Made by a program: the position numbers and the translations under genes. Below are positions 1 through 8,473 of a DNA stretch of 64,000 nt, in pieces (the first letter of the stretch is position 1; every line of letters begins with the position of its first letter). This DNA is from Hahella sp. KA22 (GTDB lineage Bacteria; Pseudomonadota; Gammaproteobacteria; Pseudomonadales; Oleiphilaceae). The DNA is taken from positions 2,373,501 to 2,437,500 of the forward strand of contig NZ_CP035490.1 in the NCBI RefSeq assembly GCF_004135205.1. The letters run 5' to 3'. The notes below the pieces were generated by a model, which saw nothing but the letters and a program-made list of their open reading frames with translations, did not search any database and was not told the DNA's origin.

Positions 1-54
1 GAGCAAGTCCAGGTCCCAGATCAGATCTGAGTTCACGTTGTTCGATATTTCCAT
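1..54 (-). CDS. hemN: Probable HemN (oxygen-independent coproporphyrinogen III oxidase), N-terminus only
   Basis: The minus strand reads an open frame from ATG at 54 off the window edge, giving 18 residues that contain SDLIWDLDLL. HemN proteins of gammaproteobacteria start with a similar Trp-Asp-x-Asp-Leu segment just before the conserved GPRYTSYPT motif, which would lie outside the window. HemN is a radical SAM enzyme that decarboxylates coproporphyrinogen III in anaerobic haem synthesis. Only 18 residues are visible, there is no clear Shine-Dalgarno sequence upstream, and the identification rests on similarity recalled from the family. It could be another gene. Confidence 0.42.
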   Translation of the reverse strand, partial: MEISNNVNSDLIWDLDLL

Positions 55-260
55 GTGGGCGCGTTTAATTGGCTGATACGTCTGATTAAAGCGTGAAGAC
101 ACTGGAAGTAATCTGCAGTCCAGTAAAAACTTAGCAGTGAAGCGAGTAACCAACAAGCCACAAAGGTTATCAGCAAGGTAATATATTGTTACTTAACCTC
201 CGGCGAGCTTCGGCTTCCGTTGAGCAAACCAATAAATTCAATAATAAAGGTGCAACTGAA

Positions 261-800
261 ATGAGTCAGGGAACTACCGGCAGTCTCTCCGCAGTCTCCA
301 AGTCGCAGGGGGCGGAGCTTATCCATCAGGATGGGGCGTTGATGCAGGCGCTGGGGCAGGCGTTTTTTGAGGTGCAGGCTCTGGAACATGTGCTGGCCTG
401 CTTATACGGCGCGAGCCCTCATGGACTGGGGGATACATGGAGTCGCGAATTGCGCAGGATGCTGTACACCGTAGAAAGCGGCGGTGTGGAAAAAACCGTG
501 GAAGAGCTGATATTTGATCTCGAGTTGCCGCAGGATCATTGGCTGCAATTGCAGCAGGCGTTGTATCTGCGCGAGTGGGTAATCAGCGGTTTCTTCAGCG
601 AGTTCGGCAGCCGTTTGCAGGTGCTGGAGGCGGAGGTCGGCGAAAAACTGGTGGAGCGTATGCGCGCCGCCTCGGAAGAGATTTCCAAAGCGGTGATGGA
701 CTTGCAGGAGCTGGTGTTTCAGCGCGAGATGGATTGCGATGAGCCGATGTCTGAGCAAGTACAGCGGGCGGCGCGGTTCTATTGGGTCGGGGCGGAGTAG
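261..800 (+). CDS. Uncharacterised helical protein, 179 aa
   Basis: I do not recognise this family. The frame is open from 186, but ATG at 261 is preferred because AAAGG lies about 10 bases upstream and the protein then starts with a normal polar N-terminus. No signal peptide or membrane segment is visible. The sequence is rich in Glu, Leu and Gln with heptad-like stretches (roughly residues 95-150), so it is probably an all-alpha cytosolic protein. It converges on the next gene with only 23 bases between the stop codons, which are filled by a GC-rich hairpin. No function is assigned. Confidence 0.75.
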   Translation: MSQGTTGSLSAVSKSQGAELIHQDGALMQALGQAFFEVQALEHVLACLYGASPHGLGDTWSRELRRMLYTVESGGVEKTVEELIFDLELPQDHWLQLQQALYLREWVISGFFSEFGSRLQVLEAEVGEKLVERMRAASEEISKAVMDLQELVFQREMDCDEPMSEQVQRAARFYWVGAE

Positions 801-816
801 GGCGGCTGCGCCGCCC
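800..816. terminator. GC-rich hairpin between convergent genes
   Basis: GGGCGGC / GCCGCCC with a TGC loop sits exactly between two convergent stop codons. There is no T-tract on either side, so it may be a weak bidirectional terminator or a 3'-end stabiliser. Confidence 0.4.
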
Positions 817-823
817 GGCGTAT

Positions 824-1318
824 TCAGCGCATGCGGCGGGTCAGTTCGGACATGACGAAAACGTTGTTCTCCGCATTGAAGCCGGAAAGGCCGTTTTCCA
901 GCAGAATTTCCTGGCGTCGTTCGAGAAAGGTTTCGAAGTCCAGTTCCGGCAGAAAATCTGTGATCCGCGCCAGTTCAAAAGGCATGTCGGCGTCGAAGGC
1001 TTCGAACAGGCGCTCCAGCAACTGGGAGTCAGGGTCGAGGCCATCGACGTAAACGGTGGCTTCCGCCAAGTCGCTGGACAGGGCGCGGATGACGTCTTTG
1101 CCGGTTTCGCCCTGTTCAAATAGATGCTCCCGGGATAAGCCGTGACTGTGCTGGTAACTGAAGTCCCAATCCTCCCAGTCGTCCTCTGGAATGATCAGCG
1201 CCTTTTGGATGGCTCCATCCGGGTCGGTCCAGGCGATACAGATAGGGTAGGCGTCATCGTCCGGGCTGCTGGCTTCGATGTCCAGGAACAGGGCGTCTTC
1301 CAGATGTTTGCTTTTCAT
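824..1318 (-). CDS. Exonuclease-like (DEDD fold) small protein, 164 aa
   Basis: The N-terminus ALFLDIEASSP resembles the Exo I motif (hydrophobic-D-x-E) of DEDD 3'-5' exonucleases, followed by YPICIAWTDPDG, which fits the next beta strands of that fold. VYVDGLDPDSQLL about residue 90 could be the Exo II Asp. A canonical Exo III motif (HxAxxD) is not seen, so the protein may be a reduced or inactive member. ATG at 1318 was chosen; an upstream in-frame ATG at 1357 would add 13 residues. It is transcribed divergently from the long membrane protein that follows. Identification as exonuclease-like is an inference from motif shape. Confidence 0.6.
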   Translation of the reverse strand: MKSKHLEDALFLDIEASSPDDDAYPICIAWTDPDGAIQKALIIPEDDWEDWDFSYQHSHGLSREHLFEQGETGKDVIRALSSDLAEATVYVDGLDPDSQLLERLFEAFDADMPFELARITDFLPELDFETFLERRQEILLENGLSGFNAENNVFVMSELTRRMR

Positions 1319-1489
1319 AATCAGACTATTTGGGCTCGGCAAGTTATTGACATTCAATTATATTTGCTCATCCTTATTTCACCAAACAGACTTTGCAGGC
1401 GCCCGGGAGTCTGAATACGAAAGACGGCGTTGGAATCGGTTGTCGAGAGATTCTGACGAGTTGAGTCGTATTTTGTCCGTTTTATAGCT

Positions 1490-4400
1490 ATGGATATATT
1501 AATGAAATCCTGTCTAGTCGCATGTTTTCTCTTTCTTTTTTGCATTTCTCCGGCCCAGGCCGCCCCTTCCGATATCCCGCAGCAGCTCGCCGATTGGTCC
1601 GGTTGGGTGTTGCACGACCATATTGATAAAGACTGTACCCCCGCTCATGACGGAACCGGTGCGAAAGTGTGCCTTTGGCTCAGTGCGCTGGAGCTGGAGC
1701 TGGACATGAAGCGGCTGGACTTCCGTTTTCAGGCGGAAAGTCAGTATGAGGGCTGGCTGTCGTTGCCGGGCTCCGCGCAATTCTGGCCTCATGAAGTGAA
1801 GCTGTCCGGTAATCGGGTGGCGGTGATTAATGTGGAAGGCGTGCCTTCTATCTGGCTGCAGCCCGGAAGTTACCGGGTCCAGGGGCGCATCAGTTGGGAG
1901 CAATTACCGCAAAGCGTGCCATTGCCCAAGGCGTTCGCCATGACCAGACTGAACGCCGTGGCTGCGCTGGAAGGCCGCGCTTATGTGGACAGCGGCTCCG
2001 CGCTCTGGCTGGTGCGTGATCAGCTGCAGGCGAATCTGCAGCCGGACTCTTTGAAAATCAACGTATTCCGCAAGTTGATCGATGATGAACCAAAACTGCT
2101 GGAGACGCGCTTACAGTTAGACGTTTCCGGTGGGGAGCGGGAAGAAGTGCTGGGTGGTTTTCGCTTGTCCGGCTGGGAGCAGGTTTCTTTGACCAGCAAC
2201 TTGCCCGCGCGAGTTGAGAAGGATGGTCGTTTGCGGATTCAGGTGCGCCCAGGCTCCTGGACGCTGGTGGCGCGCTTTCGGCAGATCAATCGTACGGACG
2301 CTTTCTCCATGGAGCCTGAGCCGGGAGGCGTCTGGCCGGAATCGGAATTATGGGTGGTGGAGACGCAGCCACAGTTACGTCGTGTGGAAATAGAAGGGCG
2401 CGCCGTTGATCCGCAGCAGACTCTGTTGCCTCAGGAATGGCGGACATTGCCGGCGTTTCGGGTGGCGGAAGGCTCCCCTCTGGACTTGAAAGAAATCGAG
2501 CGGGGGCTCACTTCTCTGGCGGGAAATCGTATTCGGCAGCGTTCCCAGGGCTGGCTGGCGTTTGATCAAAGTCGCTGGATCTGGCGCGATCGCCTGACGG
2601 GTGAAATGTCGCAGGGGTGGCGTCTGGAACAAGGCGCGCCTTATGAGTTAGGCAAGGTGGACTTGTCAGGGCAGGCGCAGTTAGTCACGCAGTCGCGTCA
2701 GGACTCCAGTCGCGGCGTGGAAGTGCGGCGCGCTGACCTCGACATGACGGCGGTAAGCAGCTCGCCGGTTGAGCGTGAGGCCGCTGCATTTGTGATTCCC
2801 GCCAGCGGCTGGCGTGACGACAGCGGCAGTCTGGATCTTGAGAATGTCTCCAGCGATGTCAACCTTCCACCGGGATGGTGGCCTTTGGCCGCTTCCGGCG
2901 TGGACCGCAGCGCGGGTACCTGGTTTGACCGCTGGTCTCTGTGGGATTTGTTCTTACTCCTGTTGATTACTGCGGCGGTGGCGCGTTTGGAGGGCGTCGT
3001 GTGGGGTGGCGTGACGGTGGTGGCGCTGGGATTCGCCTATCACGAAATCTATGCGCCGGTTGCGGTATGGCTGCTGTTGATTATCCCCAATGCGTTGCTG
3101 CGCGTGGTTCGTCCCGGCTGGATGCTGAAACTGGTGACCGGCTGGCGTTGGGGGGCGTTGCTGATTCTGGCGGGTATGCTGTTGAACTATGGTGTGGCCC
3201 AGGTGCGTATGGCGATATACCCGCAATTGGAGCGTGATTCCGGCGTAGTTTCCTTTGCAGATCATGCTGCGATGAGGCGCGAGATGGCGGTGGAAGAGGA
3301 TGTGGAGGCTGGCTATATGCTGGATGAGGCGATGGAGTCCGCGCCGCCTGCGCTGATGAGCGCGCCTATGTCTTTGCGGGAAAAACAGCCTGAGGACGTG
3401 GCGCCGGAGGCTCCCGCTCCCACGGGGCCTGGAGTGCCGGACTGGAGTTGGCGAATAGTGAATCTTACCTGGCAAGGGCCGCTTAGCGGGGACGAAAGCG
3501 CCAAACTGTATGTGTTGAGCCCCATGCAAACAGGATTTGCGCGTATTGTGCACTTTGCGCTGCTGGTGGTGCTGTTGGCTTGCCTGGTAGGGCGGCGTGG
3601 CGGGCGCAGCGACAAGGGTGGGGATGATTCGCCGCAACCCGGCGTCACCACGAAGCTGGCGGGATTGGCGCTGCTGGCCCCTCTGGCGTTGATGGCTCCG
3701 ACGGAGCGGGCGCACGCCGACACGGGCTACCCCAGTCCAGAAATGTTGCAGGCTCTGGAGCAGCGTTTGACTGCGCCGCCGGCCTGCACTCCGCGCTGTG
3801 TGGATGTTAATTCCGCCAACCTGATTCTGGATGGGTACAGTCTGACCTTGTCGCTGGAAGTCAGTTCGCTGCAGCCGATTGCTTTGCCGATTCCGGCGCG
3901 CGCTGGTTTCTGGCGGCCTGAGAATGTGTTTGTCAATGGGAAGCGTTGGGACCGCTGGAGCGCTGGCGAAGATGGCGTCTGGCGTATTCCGCTGGAAGCC
4001 GGCGTACAGGAGGTGGTGTTGGAAGGCGGCGTGCGGGAAGTGGATCAGTTTCAACTGGCGTTTCCTCTGCGGCCTCATCGTTTTTCGGCGAAAGTGGCGG
4101 ATTGGTCGATGTCCGGCGCGGGTAGCAATGAGCTGCTGAGTTCCAATATCAAGTTTGAGCGCACCAGCATCAGTCAGCGCAGCTCGGAGTCGCGGCAATC
4201 TCTGTTTCAGGAGCCTGCGCCCGCCTTCGTCAAGGTTTATCGGGAACTGGACCTGGGGCTGAAGTGGCGCGTGCGTACCCGGGTGGAAAGGGTGGCGCCG
4301 CTGCGGGGCTCTATTTCAGCCAGTATTCCACTGCTGATGGGAGAGTCGGTGACCTCGGGAGATATCGATGTCAGTAATCAGCGGGCGTTAGTGACTTTGG

Positions 4401-5641
4401 ATGATCGTCAGGACAGTATGGAATGGGTGTCCAACTTGAGCTTCCGTCAGCGTATCGAGTTGCTGGCGCCGACCAATAGCGCCTGGAGCGAGCACTGGTC
4501 GATTCTGGTGGGGCCACAGTGGAGCCTTGAATACACGGGGCCGGCGCCTTATGAAATTATTCGGTCCGGTTATTGGCGACCAAAGTGGCGGCCTCAACCG
4601 GGAGATTCGCTGTTCCTGTCCGTTTCGCCGAATAAGGCGGTTGAAGGCCGCATGCTGACGGTGGACAGCCTGAATGTGACTCAGAAAGTGGGCGGCAAGC
4701 AGTTGCAATATACGGCGGATATTCGTCTGCGCACCTCGCGCACTCAGCGCTACAGCTTTGATTTGCCGGATGGCGCAGTCCTGGATGCGGTGGAGCTGGA
4801 TGGAAGAAATGTCGCCCGCGGCGAAGAAACCAGTCGGGTGGATGTTGTGCTTGGTTATGGCGAGCAGTCCTTGGGCATACGCTGGCATGAAGAGGCGCAA
4901 GGAACGCAATGGCGTTATCAGACGCCGGCTCTGCAGTTGCCGGCTCCAGTCAGTAACGTGCAGCTCCAGATTCAGTTGCCGGATCGGCTATGGCCGTTAT
5001 GGGTGGGTGGTCCGCAAATGGGGCCGGCCATATTGTTCTGGGGCGTGCTGGCGGTGATGTTGCTGTTGGCGTCTGTGTTGGGTTGGCATAGCGGCAATCC
5101 GCTGGGCGTAGGGCGCTGGGCGGTGCTGGCGGCGGGAGCGGCATTGGGATGGGTGCAGGGTTTGCTGGTGCTGGCGGTGTGGTTTTACGCATTCAATTAC
5201 CGTTATGAGCTGGTCCATGCCTTGCCGCGCTGGGGGCGCAGATTGTATAGCACGCTGTTGGTGCTGCTGACGCTGGCTGTACTGGGATGGGTGATCGCCA
5301 GTATTCCCAAAGGCTTGATAGGGCAGCCGGCGGATTATGTCGCTGGCAATGGATCTTTTGCGGGTCAGTTGCGCTGGTATCAGGATGCGGCGGCGGGCGA
5401 ACTGCCGACGGCGTCAGTCTGGACTGTTCCCGTGTTGTTCTATCGGGTGGCGATGCTGGTTTGGTCGCTATGGCTGGCTTTCGCCATGATTAACTGGTTG
5501 CGCTGGGCCTGGGAAAAGTTCTCTGAACGTTTGCCGGAGCCGCCGGTCAAGCCTGGGCGTAAGGACAAGAGAGCGAATGCGGGGAAAGGAGATGAGAATT
5601 CTTCGCAAAACCAACTGGCCAAGCCGGAATCTCCCGTATAG
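1490..5641 (+). CDS. Very large membrane protein with two similar secreted modules, 1383 aa
   Basis: No named family is recognised. Residues 1-24 form a signal peptide ending AQA. A first extracytoplasmic, beta-rich region begins with a Cys pair (C49, C61). Hydrophobic segments lie near 484-537 and 554-572, with another near 683-701. Around residues 722-744 a second signal-peptide-like stretch ends in AHA, and is followed by a second region with a Cys pair (C766, C770) and the same pattern of beta-rich blocks. The C-terminus has several membrane segments (about 1180-1340) and a charged tail. This looks like a fusion of two homologous [signal-peptide, beta domain, membrane] units. The start could also be ATG at 1502. 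It is a single-gene unit ending in a hairpin at 5657-5690, likely in the inner membrane with large periplasmic parts. Function unknown. Confidence 0.85.
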   Translation: MDILMKSCLVACFLFLFCISPAQAAPSDIPQQLADWSGWVLHDHIDKDCTPAHDGTGAKVCLWLSALELELDMKRLDFRFQAESQYEGWLSLPGSAQFWPHEVKLSGNRVAVINVEGVPSIWLQPGSYRVQGRISWEQLPQSVPLPKAFAMTRLNAVAALEGRAYVDSGSALWLVRDQLQANLQPDSLKINVFRKLIDDEPKLLETRLQLDVSGGEREEVLGGFRLSGWEQVSLTSNLPARVEKDGRLRIQVRPGSWTLVARFRQINRTDAFSMEPEPGGVWPESELWVVETQPQLRRVEIEGRAVDPQQTLLPQEWRTLPAFRVAEGSPLDLKEIERGLTSLAGNRIRQRSQGWLAFDQSRWIWRDRLTGEMSQGWRLEQGAPYELGKVDLSGQAQLVTQSRQDSSRGVEVRRADLDMTAVSSSPVEREAAAFVIPASGWRDDSGSLDLENVSSDVNLPPGWWPLAASGVDRSAGTWFDRWSLWDLFLLLLITAAVARLEGVVWGGVTVVALGFAYHEIYAPVAVWLLLIIPNALLRVVRPGWMLKLVTGWRWGALLILAGMLLNYGVAQVRMAIYPQLERDSGVVSFADHAAMRREMAVEEDVEAGYMLDEAMESAPPALMSAPMSLREKQPEDVAPEAPAPTGPGVPDWSWRIVNLTWQGPLSGDESAKLYVLSPMQTGFARIVHFALLVVLLACLVGRRGGRSDKGGDDSPQPGVTTKLAGLALLAPLALMAPTERAHADTGYPSPEMLQALEQRLTAPPACTPRCVDVNSANLILDGYSLTLSLEVSSLQPIALPIPARAGFWRPENVFVNGKRWDRWSAGEDGVWRIPLEAGVQEVVLEGGVREVDQFQLAFPLRPHRFSAKVADWSMSGAGSNELLSSNIKFERTSISQRSSESRQSLFQEPAPAFVKVYRELDLGLKWRVRTRVERVAPLRGSISASIPLLMGESVTSGDIDVSNQRALVTLDDRQDSMEWVSNLSFRQRIELLAPTNSAWSEHWSILVGPQWSLEYTGPAPYEIIRSGYWRPKWRPQPGDSLFLSVSPNKAVEGRMLTVDSLNVTQKVGGKQLQYTADIRLRTSRTQRYSFDLPDGAVLDAVELDGRNVARGEETSRVDVVLGYGEQSLGIRWHEEAQGTQWRYQTPALQLPAPVSNVQLQIQLPDRLWPLWVGGPQMGPAILFWGVLAVMLLLASVLGWHSGNPLGVGRWAVLAAGAALGWVQGLLVLAVWFYAFNYRYELVHALPRWGRRLYSTLLVLLTLAVLGWVIASIPKGLIGQPADYVAGNGSFAGQLRWYQDAAAGELPTASVWTVPVLFYRVAMLVWSLWLAFAMINWLRWAWEKFSERLPEPPVKPGRKDKRANAGKGDENSSQNQLAKPESPV

Positions 5642-5656
5642 GCTATGTGCAGTGTC

Positions 5657-5690
5657 TACGGTCGCTGTCGGCTCTGTGCCGACAGCCGTA
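5657..5690 (+). terminator. Long hairpin after the large membrane protein gene
   Basis: Nine paired bases, GCTGTCGGC with GCCGACAGC around a TCTGT loop, are extended by TACG/CGTA after a two-base bulge. There is no U-tract, so it may be a weak terminator or an mRNA 3'-end structure. Confidence 0.45.
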
Positions 5691-5723
5691 TAGAATCGGA
5701 TAACGCGGTTACTTGAGTGAAGT

Positions 5724-7028
5724 ATGAAAAAAGAAGAGTTTAATGAAGGATTATTGGCGTTTCTGAACGCCTCGCCGACCCCTTTTCATGCGGTCGCCAA
5801 TATGGTGGAAGTGCTGGAGAAAGCTGGCTTCAAGCGTTTGCACGAAGAATATGAATGGTCGCTACAGGCCAATGAGCGTTACTTTATTACGCGTAACGGC
5901 TCTTCGCTGATCGCATTCAGCGGCGCGCAAGGACCGCTGGAGGTCAGCGGCGCCAGAATGTTCGGCGCGCACACCGACAGTCCTTGTCTGAAAATCAAAC
6001 CCAGCCCGGAATTGCTGCGCAAAGGCTATTATCAGCTGGGCGTTGAAGTGTACGGCGGCGTTTTGCTGAATCCCTGGTTTGACCGTGAGCTATCACTGGC
6101 GGGTCGGGTGACCTATCTGAGCAGCGCCGGGGAAGTGAAAAGCACGCTGATCAATTGGGAGCGCCCGATTGCAATGATCCCCAGTTTGGCGATTCACCTG
6201 GATCGGGAGGTCAACAACAGCCGCTCCATTAATCCCCAGAAAGATCTGCCGGCGGTATTGATGCAATGTCGCGCTGACAGTCCGCCAGAGTTCCGTGGCT
6301 TGTTGCTGGAGCAAATCAAGCAAGAGCATCCCGCGCTGGATGCGGAGCGCGTGCTGGATTATGAGTTGTGTCTGTATGACACCCAGCCCGCCAATATCCA
6401 TGGTCTGCAAAACGAATTCCTCAGCTCCGCGCGTCTGGATAACCTGCTGAGTTGCTATATCGGTCTGCAGGCCTTGTTGGATGCGGGCTCCAGTCAGCCT
6501 TGTTTCCTGGTTTTCAATGATCATGAAGAAGTGGGCAGCGTGTCCGCAGAAGGCGCGCAAGGGCCTTTCCTGCGTTCAGTGCTGCTGCGCATTACGGAAG
6601 ATGAAACGCGTTTGAGTCAGATGATCAGTCGATCCATGATGTTTTCCGCTGACAACGCTCACGGCGTGCATCCCAATTATGCGGATCGCCATGATGAAAA
6701 CCATGGGCCTTTGCTGAATAGCGGGCCGGTCATCAAGGTGAATTCGAATCAGCGTTACGCTACCAACAGCATCACCAGCTCATTCTACCGTCGTCTTAGT
6801 GAGGAGCTGAAACTGCCTTATCAGGTATTTGTGGTGCGGACGGATATGGCGTGCGGCAGCACCATCGGACCGCTCACGGCGGCCGAGTTGGGGGTGAAAA
6901 CCCTGGATATCGGCGTGCCGCAATTTGCGATGCATTCCATCAGGGAGACCTGTGGTAGCGCCGATCCGCTGACGCTATATGAAGTCAGCAAATTATTCTT
7001 CAATACGGCGACGCTTCCACAGGCATGA
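5724..7028 (+). CDS. apeB: M18 family aminopeptidase
   Basis: A 434-aa cytosolic metallo-aminopeptidase of the M18 (aspartyl aminopeptidase) family, which removes N-terminal residues using two metal ions and normally forms a dodecamer. Visible family motifs are GAHTDSP (His83, Asp85), SSARLDN near residue 240, the metal/catalytic FNDHEEVGS near 267, SADNAHGVHPNY near 312 and the C-terminal MHSIRE. Length matches the bacterial family (about 430 aa). The start at 5724 has a GAGTGAAG-like site just upstream. It stands alone between the large membrane protein and the tRNA genes. Confidence 0.95.
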   Translation: MKKEEFNEGLLAFLNASPTPFHAVANMVEVLEKAGFKRLHEEYEWSLQANERYFITRNGSSLIAFSGAQGPLEVSGARMFGAHTDSPCLKIKPSPELLRKGYYQLGVEVYGGVLLNPWFDRELSLAGRVTYLSSAGEVKSTLINWERPIAMIPSLAIHLDREVNNSRSINPQKDLPAVLMQCRADSPPEFRGLLLEQIKQEHPALDAERVLDYELCLYDTQPANIHGLQNEFLSSARLDNLLSCYIGLQALLDAGSSQPCFLVFNDHEEVGSVSAEGAQGPFLRSVLLRITEDETRLSQMISRSMMFSADNAHGVHPNYADRHDENHGPLLNSGPVIKVNSNQRYATNSITSSFYRRLSEELKLPYQVFVVRTDMACGSTIGPLTAAELGVKTLDIGVPQFAMHSIRETCGSADPLTLYEVSKLFFNTATLPQA

Positions 7029-7228
7029 CGTAGTCAAGGCCAGGGTAGGCGAGATAGTCCATGGATGGACTCTCTTGTACAAAGAGGATTGTGCTTAAGG
7101 GTTTGCATCAAGAAAGACAAAAGTCCGACGCAGATTTTGTGTCGAAAACACATGGAAAAGCGAGTGGCTAAAGACTAAATATGGATTTTAAATTTGAAAT
7201 AGGAAAAACAAGAAGAGAAGTGAAAAAG

Positions 7229-7305
7229 TGGTCGGGGTAGAGAGATTCGAACTCCCGACATCCTGCTCCCAAAGCAGGCGCGCTACCAGACTGCGCTATA
7301 CCCCG
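7229..7305 (-). tRNA. tRNA-Pro (anticodon TGG)
   Basis: On the minus strand a complete 77-nt cloverleaf starts CGGGGTA, pairs with TACCCCG, has an anticodon loop reading TTTGGGA (TGG) and a genomically encoded CCA. It lies 26 bases downstream of tRNA-Asn on the same strand, and both probably come from one transcript. Confidence 0.97.
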
Positions 7306-7331
7306 AATGATCTTGACGATCCGAAAAATAT

Positions 7332-7407
7332 TGGCTCCCCGAGCTGGACTCGAACCAGCGACCCAATGATTAACAGTCATTTGCTCTACCAACTGAGCTA
7401 TCGGGGA
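7332..7407 (-). tRNA. tRNA-Asn (anticodon GTT)
   Basis: A 76-nt cloverleaf on the minus strand starts TCCCCGA, with anticodon loop CTGTTAA (GTT), T-loop GGTTCGAGTCC and encoded CCA. It is the promoter-proximal gene of the Asn-Pro unit. Confidence 0.97.
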
Positions 7408-7427
7408 ACGTCATTTTCGAGGCCGCA

Positions 7428-7456
7428 ATAATAATGACATGGGACTATCTCGTCAA
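7428..7456 (-). promoter_or_regulatory. Sigma-70 promoter of the tRNA-Asn/tRNA-Pro unit
   Basis: On the minus strand TTGACG (7451-7456) is followed after exactly 17 bases by TATTAT (7428-7433), and then by TGCGGCC, a GC-rich discriminator of the kind found at stringently controlled stable-RNA promoters. The predicted start is about 15 bases before tRNA-Asn. Confidence 0.8.
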
Positions 7457-7517
7457 CCTTTTCTATTATTAAAAACGAAGGAAGTTGAAAAAAATTTTAA
7501 ATCGGTGGGGAGAGGCT

Positions 7518-8441
7518 ATGGAAATCAAGAAGCTGGCGGAGATTAAAAAGATATTGCTGGTTGTGGACCCGACCAAGGAAAGGCAGGAAGTCATTCCCCG
7601 AACGATTCGCCTCGCCAAGGCGCTGGGCGCGGAAGTGGAGCTGATGGTGGCGGAATATCAGCGGGCGTTGGAGTCCAGTTACCCCTTCGACGCCAAGGCG
7701 CTCAATTCGGCGAAAGAAAGCTGTCTGGCCAGTCGTGAGCGCTGGCTGGAGGTTTTTGCGGAGCAGATGCGCGCCCACGGCATCGCCGTCACTCAACATG
7801 TGCGCTGGGAGAAGCCTCTCTATAAAGCAGTGGTGGAGCGTTGCCGCGAGACGCAAGCGCAACTGATCATCAAGGCCACTCACCATCACTCAATTCTGCA
7901 ACGGGCGTTGTTCACCAATACGGACTGGCATTTGATACGGGATGCGGATGCGCCGATCTGGTTTGTGCGGGAAGAGCATCGCTGGGACGGCCATATTCAA
8001 GTGTTGGCGGCGGTTGACCCGATAGAGACGGAAGGCTCCGTCAATAATCTGAACCCGCGCATCCTGGATATCGCCCACGAAATTTCCTGCCGCTTGCCTG
8101 CGGAGTTGAATGTCGTGCACGCTTATGAGCCTATCCCTACCGGCATGCTGGTGGAGTTCGACGCTATCGTCGCCGATTACGAAGAGTATCGCGAGAAAGT
8201 GAAATCCAAGCACCAAAAGGCGCTGGACCGTTTATTGGAGAGCTATGTGGAGTCAAGCACGCACGTGTTTTTCGAAGAAGGTTCGCCGGAGAAAGTGCTG
8301 CCCGCCTGTGTCAATGAGCATGGACATGATCTGGTGGTGATGGGGGCGGTGTCCCGCAATGGCGTAGATCGCATTTTTATCGGCAGCACGGCTGAGCGCG
8401 TACTGGATAACCTGGAATGCGATGTTCTCGTCATCAAATAG
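7518..8441 (+). CDS. uspE: Tandem universal stress protein UspE
   Basis: A 307-aa cytosolic protein with two Usp domains (about residues 1-150 and 160-307), the UspE layout. The second domain ends with the nucleotide-loop pattern VMGAVSRNG...FIGSTAERVL; the first has the equivalent KATHHHS..RALFTNTDWHL, a degenerate loop as usual for UspE. ATG at 7518 is chosen because GGGGAGAGG lies just upstream; the longer frame from 7485 has no such site. UspE homologues act in stress survival, motility and adhesion. It converges on the chemoreceptor gene, with a shared hairpin between them. Confidence 0.92.
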   Translation: MEIKKLAEIKKILLVVDPTKERQEVIPRTIRLAKALGAEVELMVAEYQRALESSYPFDAKALNSAKESCLASRERWLEVFAEQMRAHGIAVTQHVRWEKPLYKAVVERCRETQAQLIIKATHHHSILQRALFTNTDWHLIRDADAPIWFVREEHRWDGHIQVLAAVDPIETEGSVNNLNPRILDIAHEISCRLPAELNVVHAYEPIPTGMLVEFDAIVADYEEYREKVKSKHQKALDRLLESYVESSTHVFFEEGSPEKVLPACVNEHGHDLVVMGAVSRNGVDRIFIGSTAERVLDNLECDVLVIK

Positions 8442-8455
8442 AGGCGTTCGCAGCG

Positions 8456-8473
8456 GGCGCAGTTCACTGCGCC
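8456..8473. terminator. Hairpin between uspE and the chemoreceptor gene
   Basis: GGCGCAG / CTGCGCC with a TTCA loop lies between convergent stops and overlaps the last base of the chemoreceptor stop codon. It has no clear T-tract on either strand. Confidence 0.5.

Noticed and set aside
2954-4198. 414-aa minus-strand frame
   Set aside because: It is antisense to the large membrane protein, has low-complexity Arg/His/Gln-rich composition and no ribosome site or family features.
7060-7079. Palindrome AGTCCATGGATGGACT-like after apeB
   Set aside because: The loop is too small and no T-run follows; not called as a terminator.
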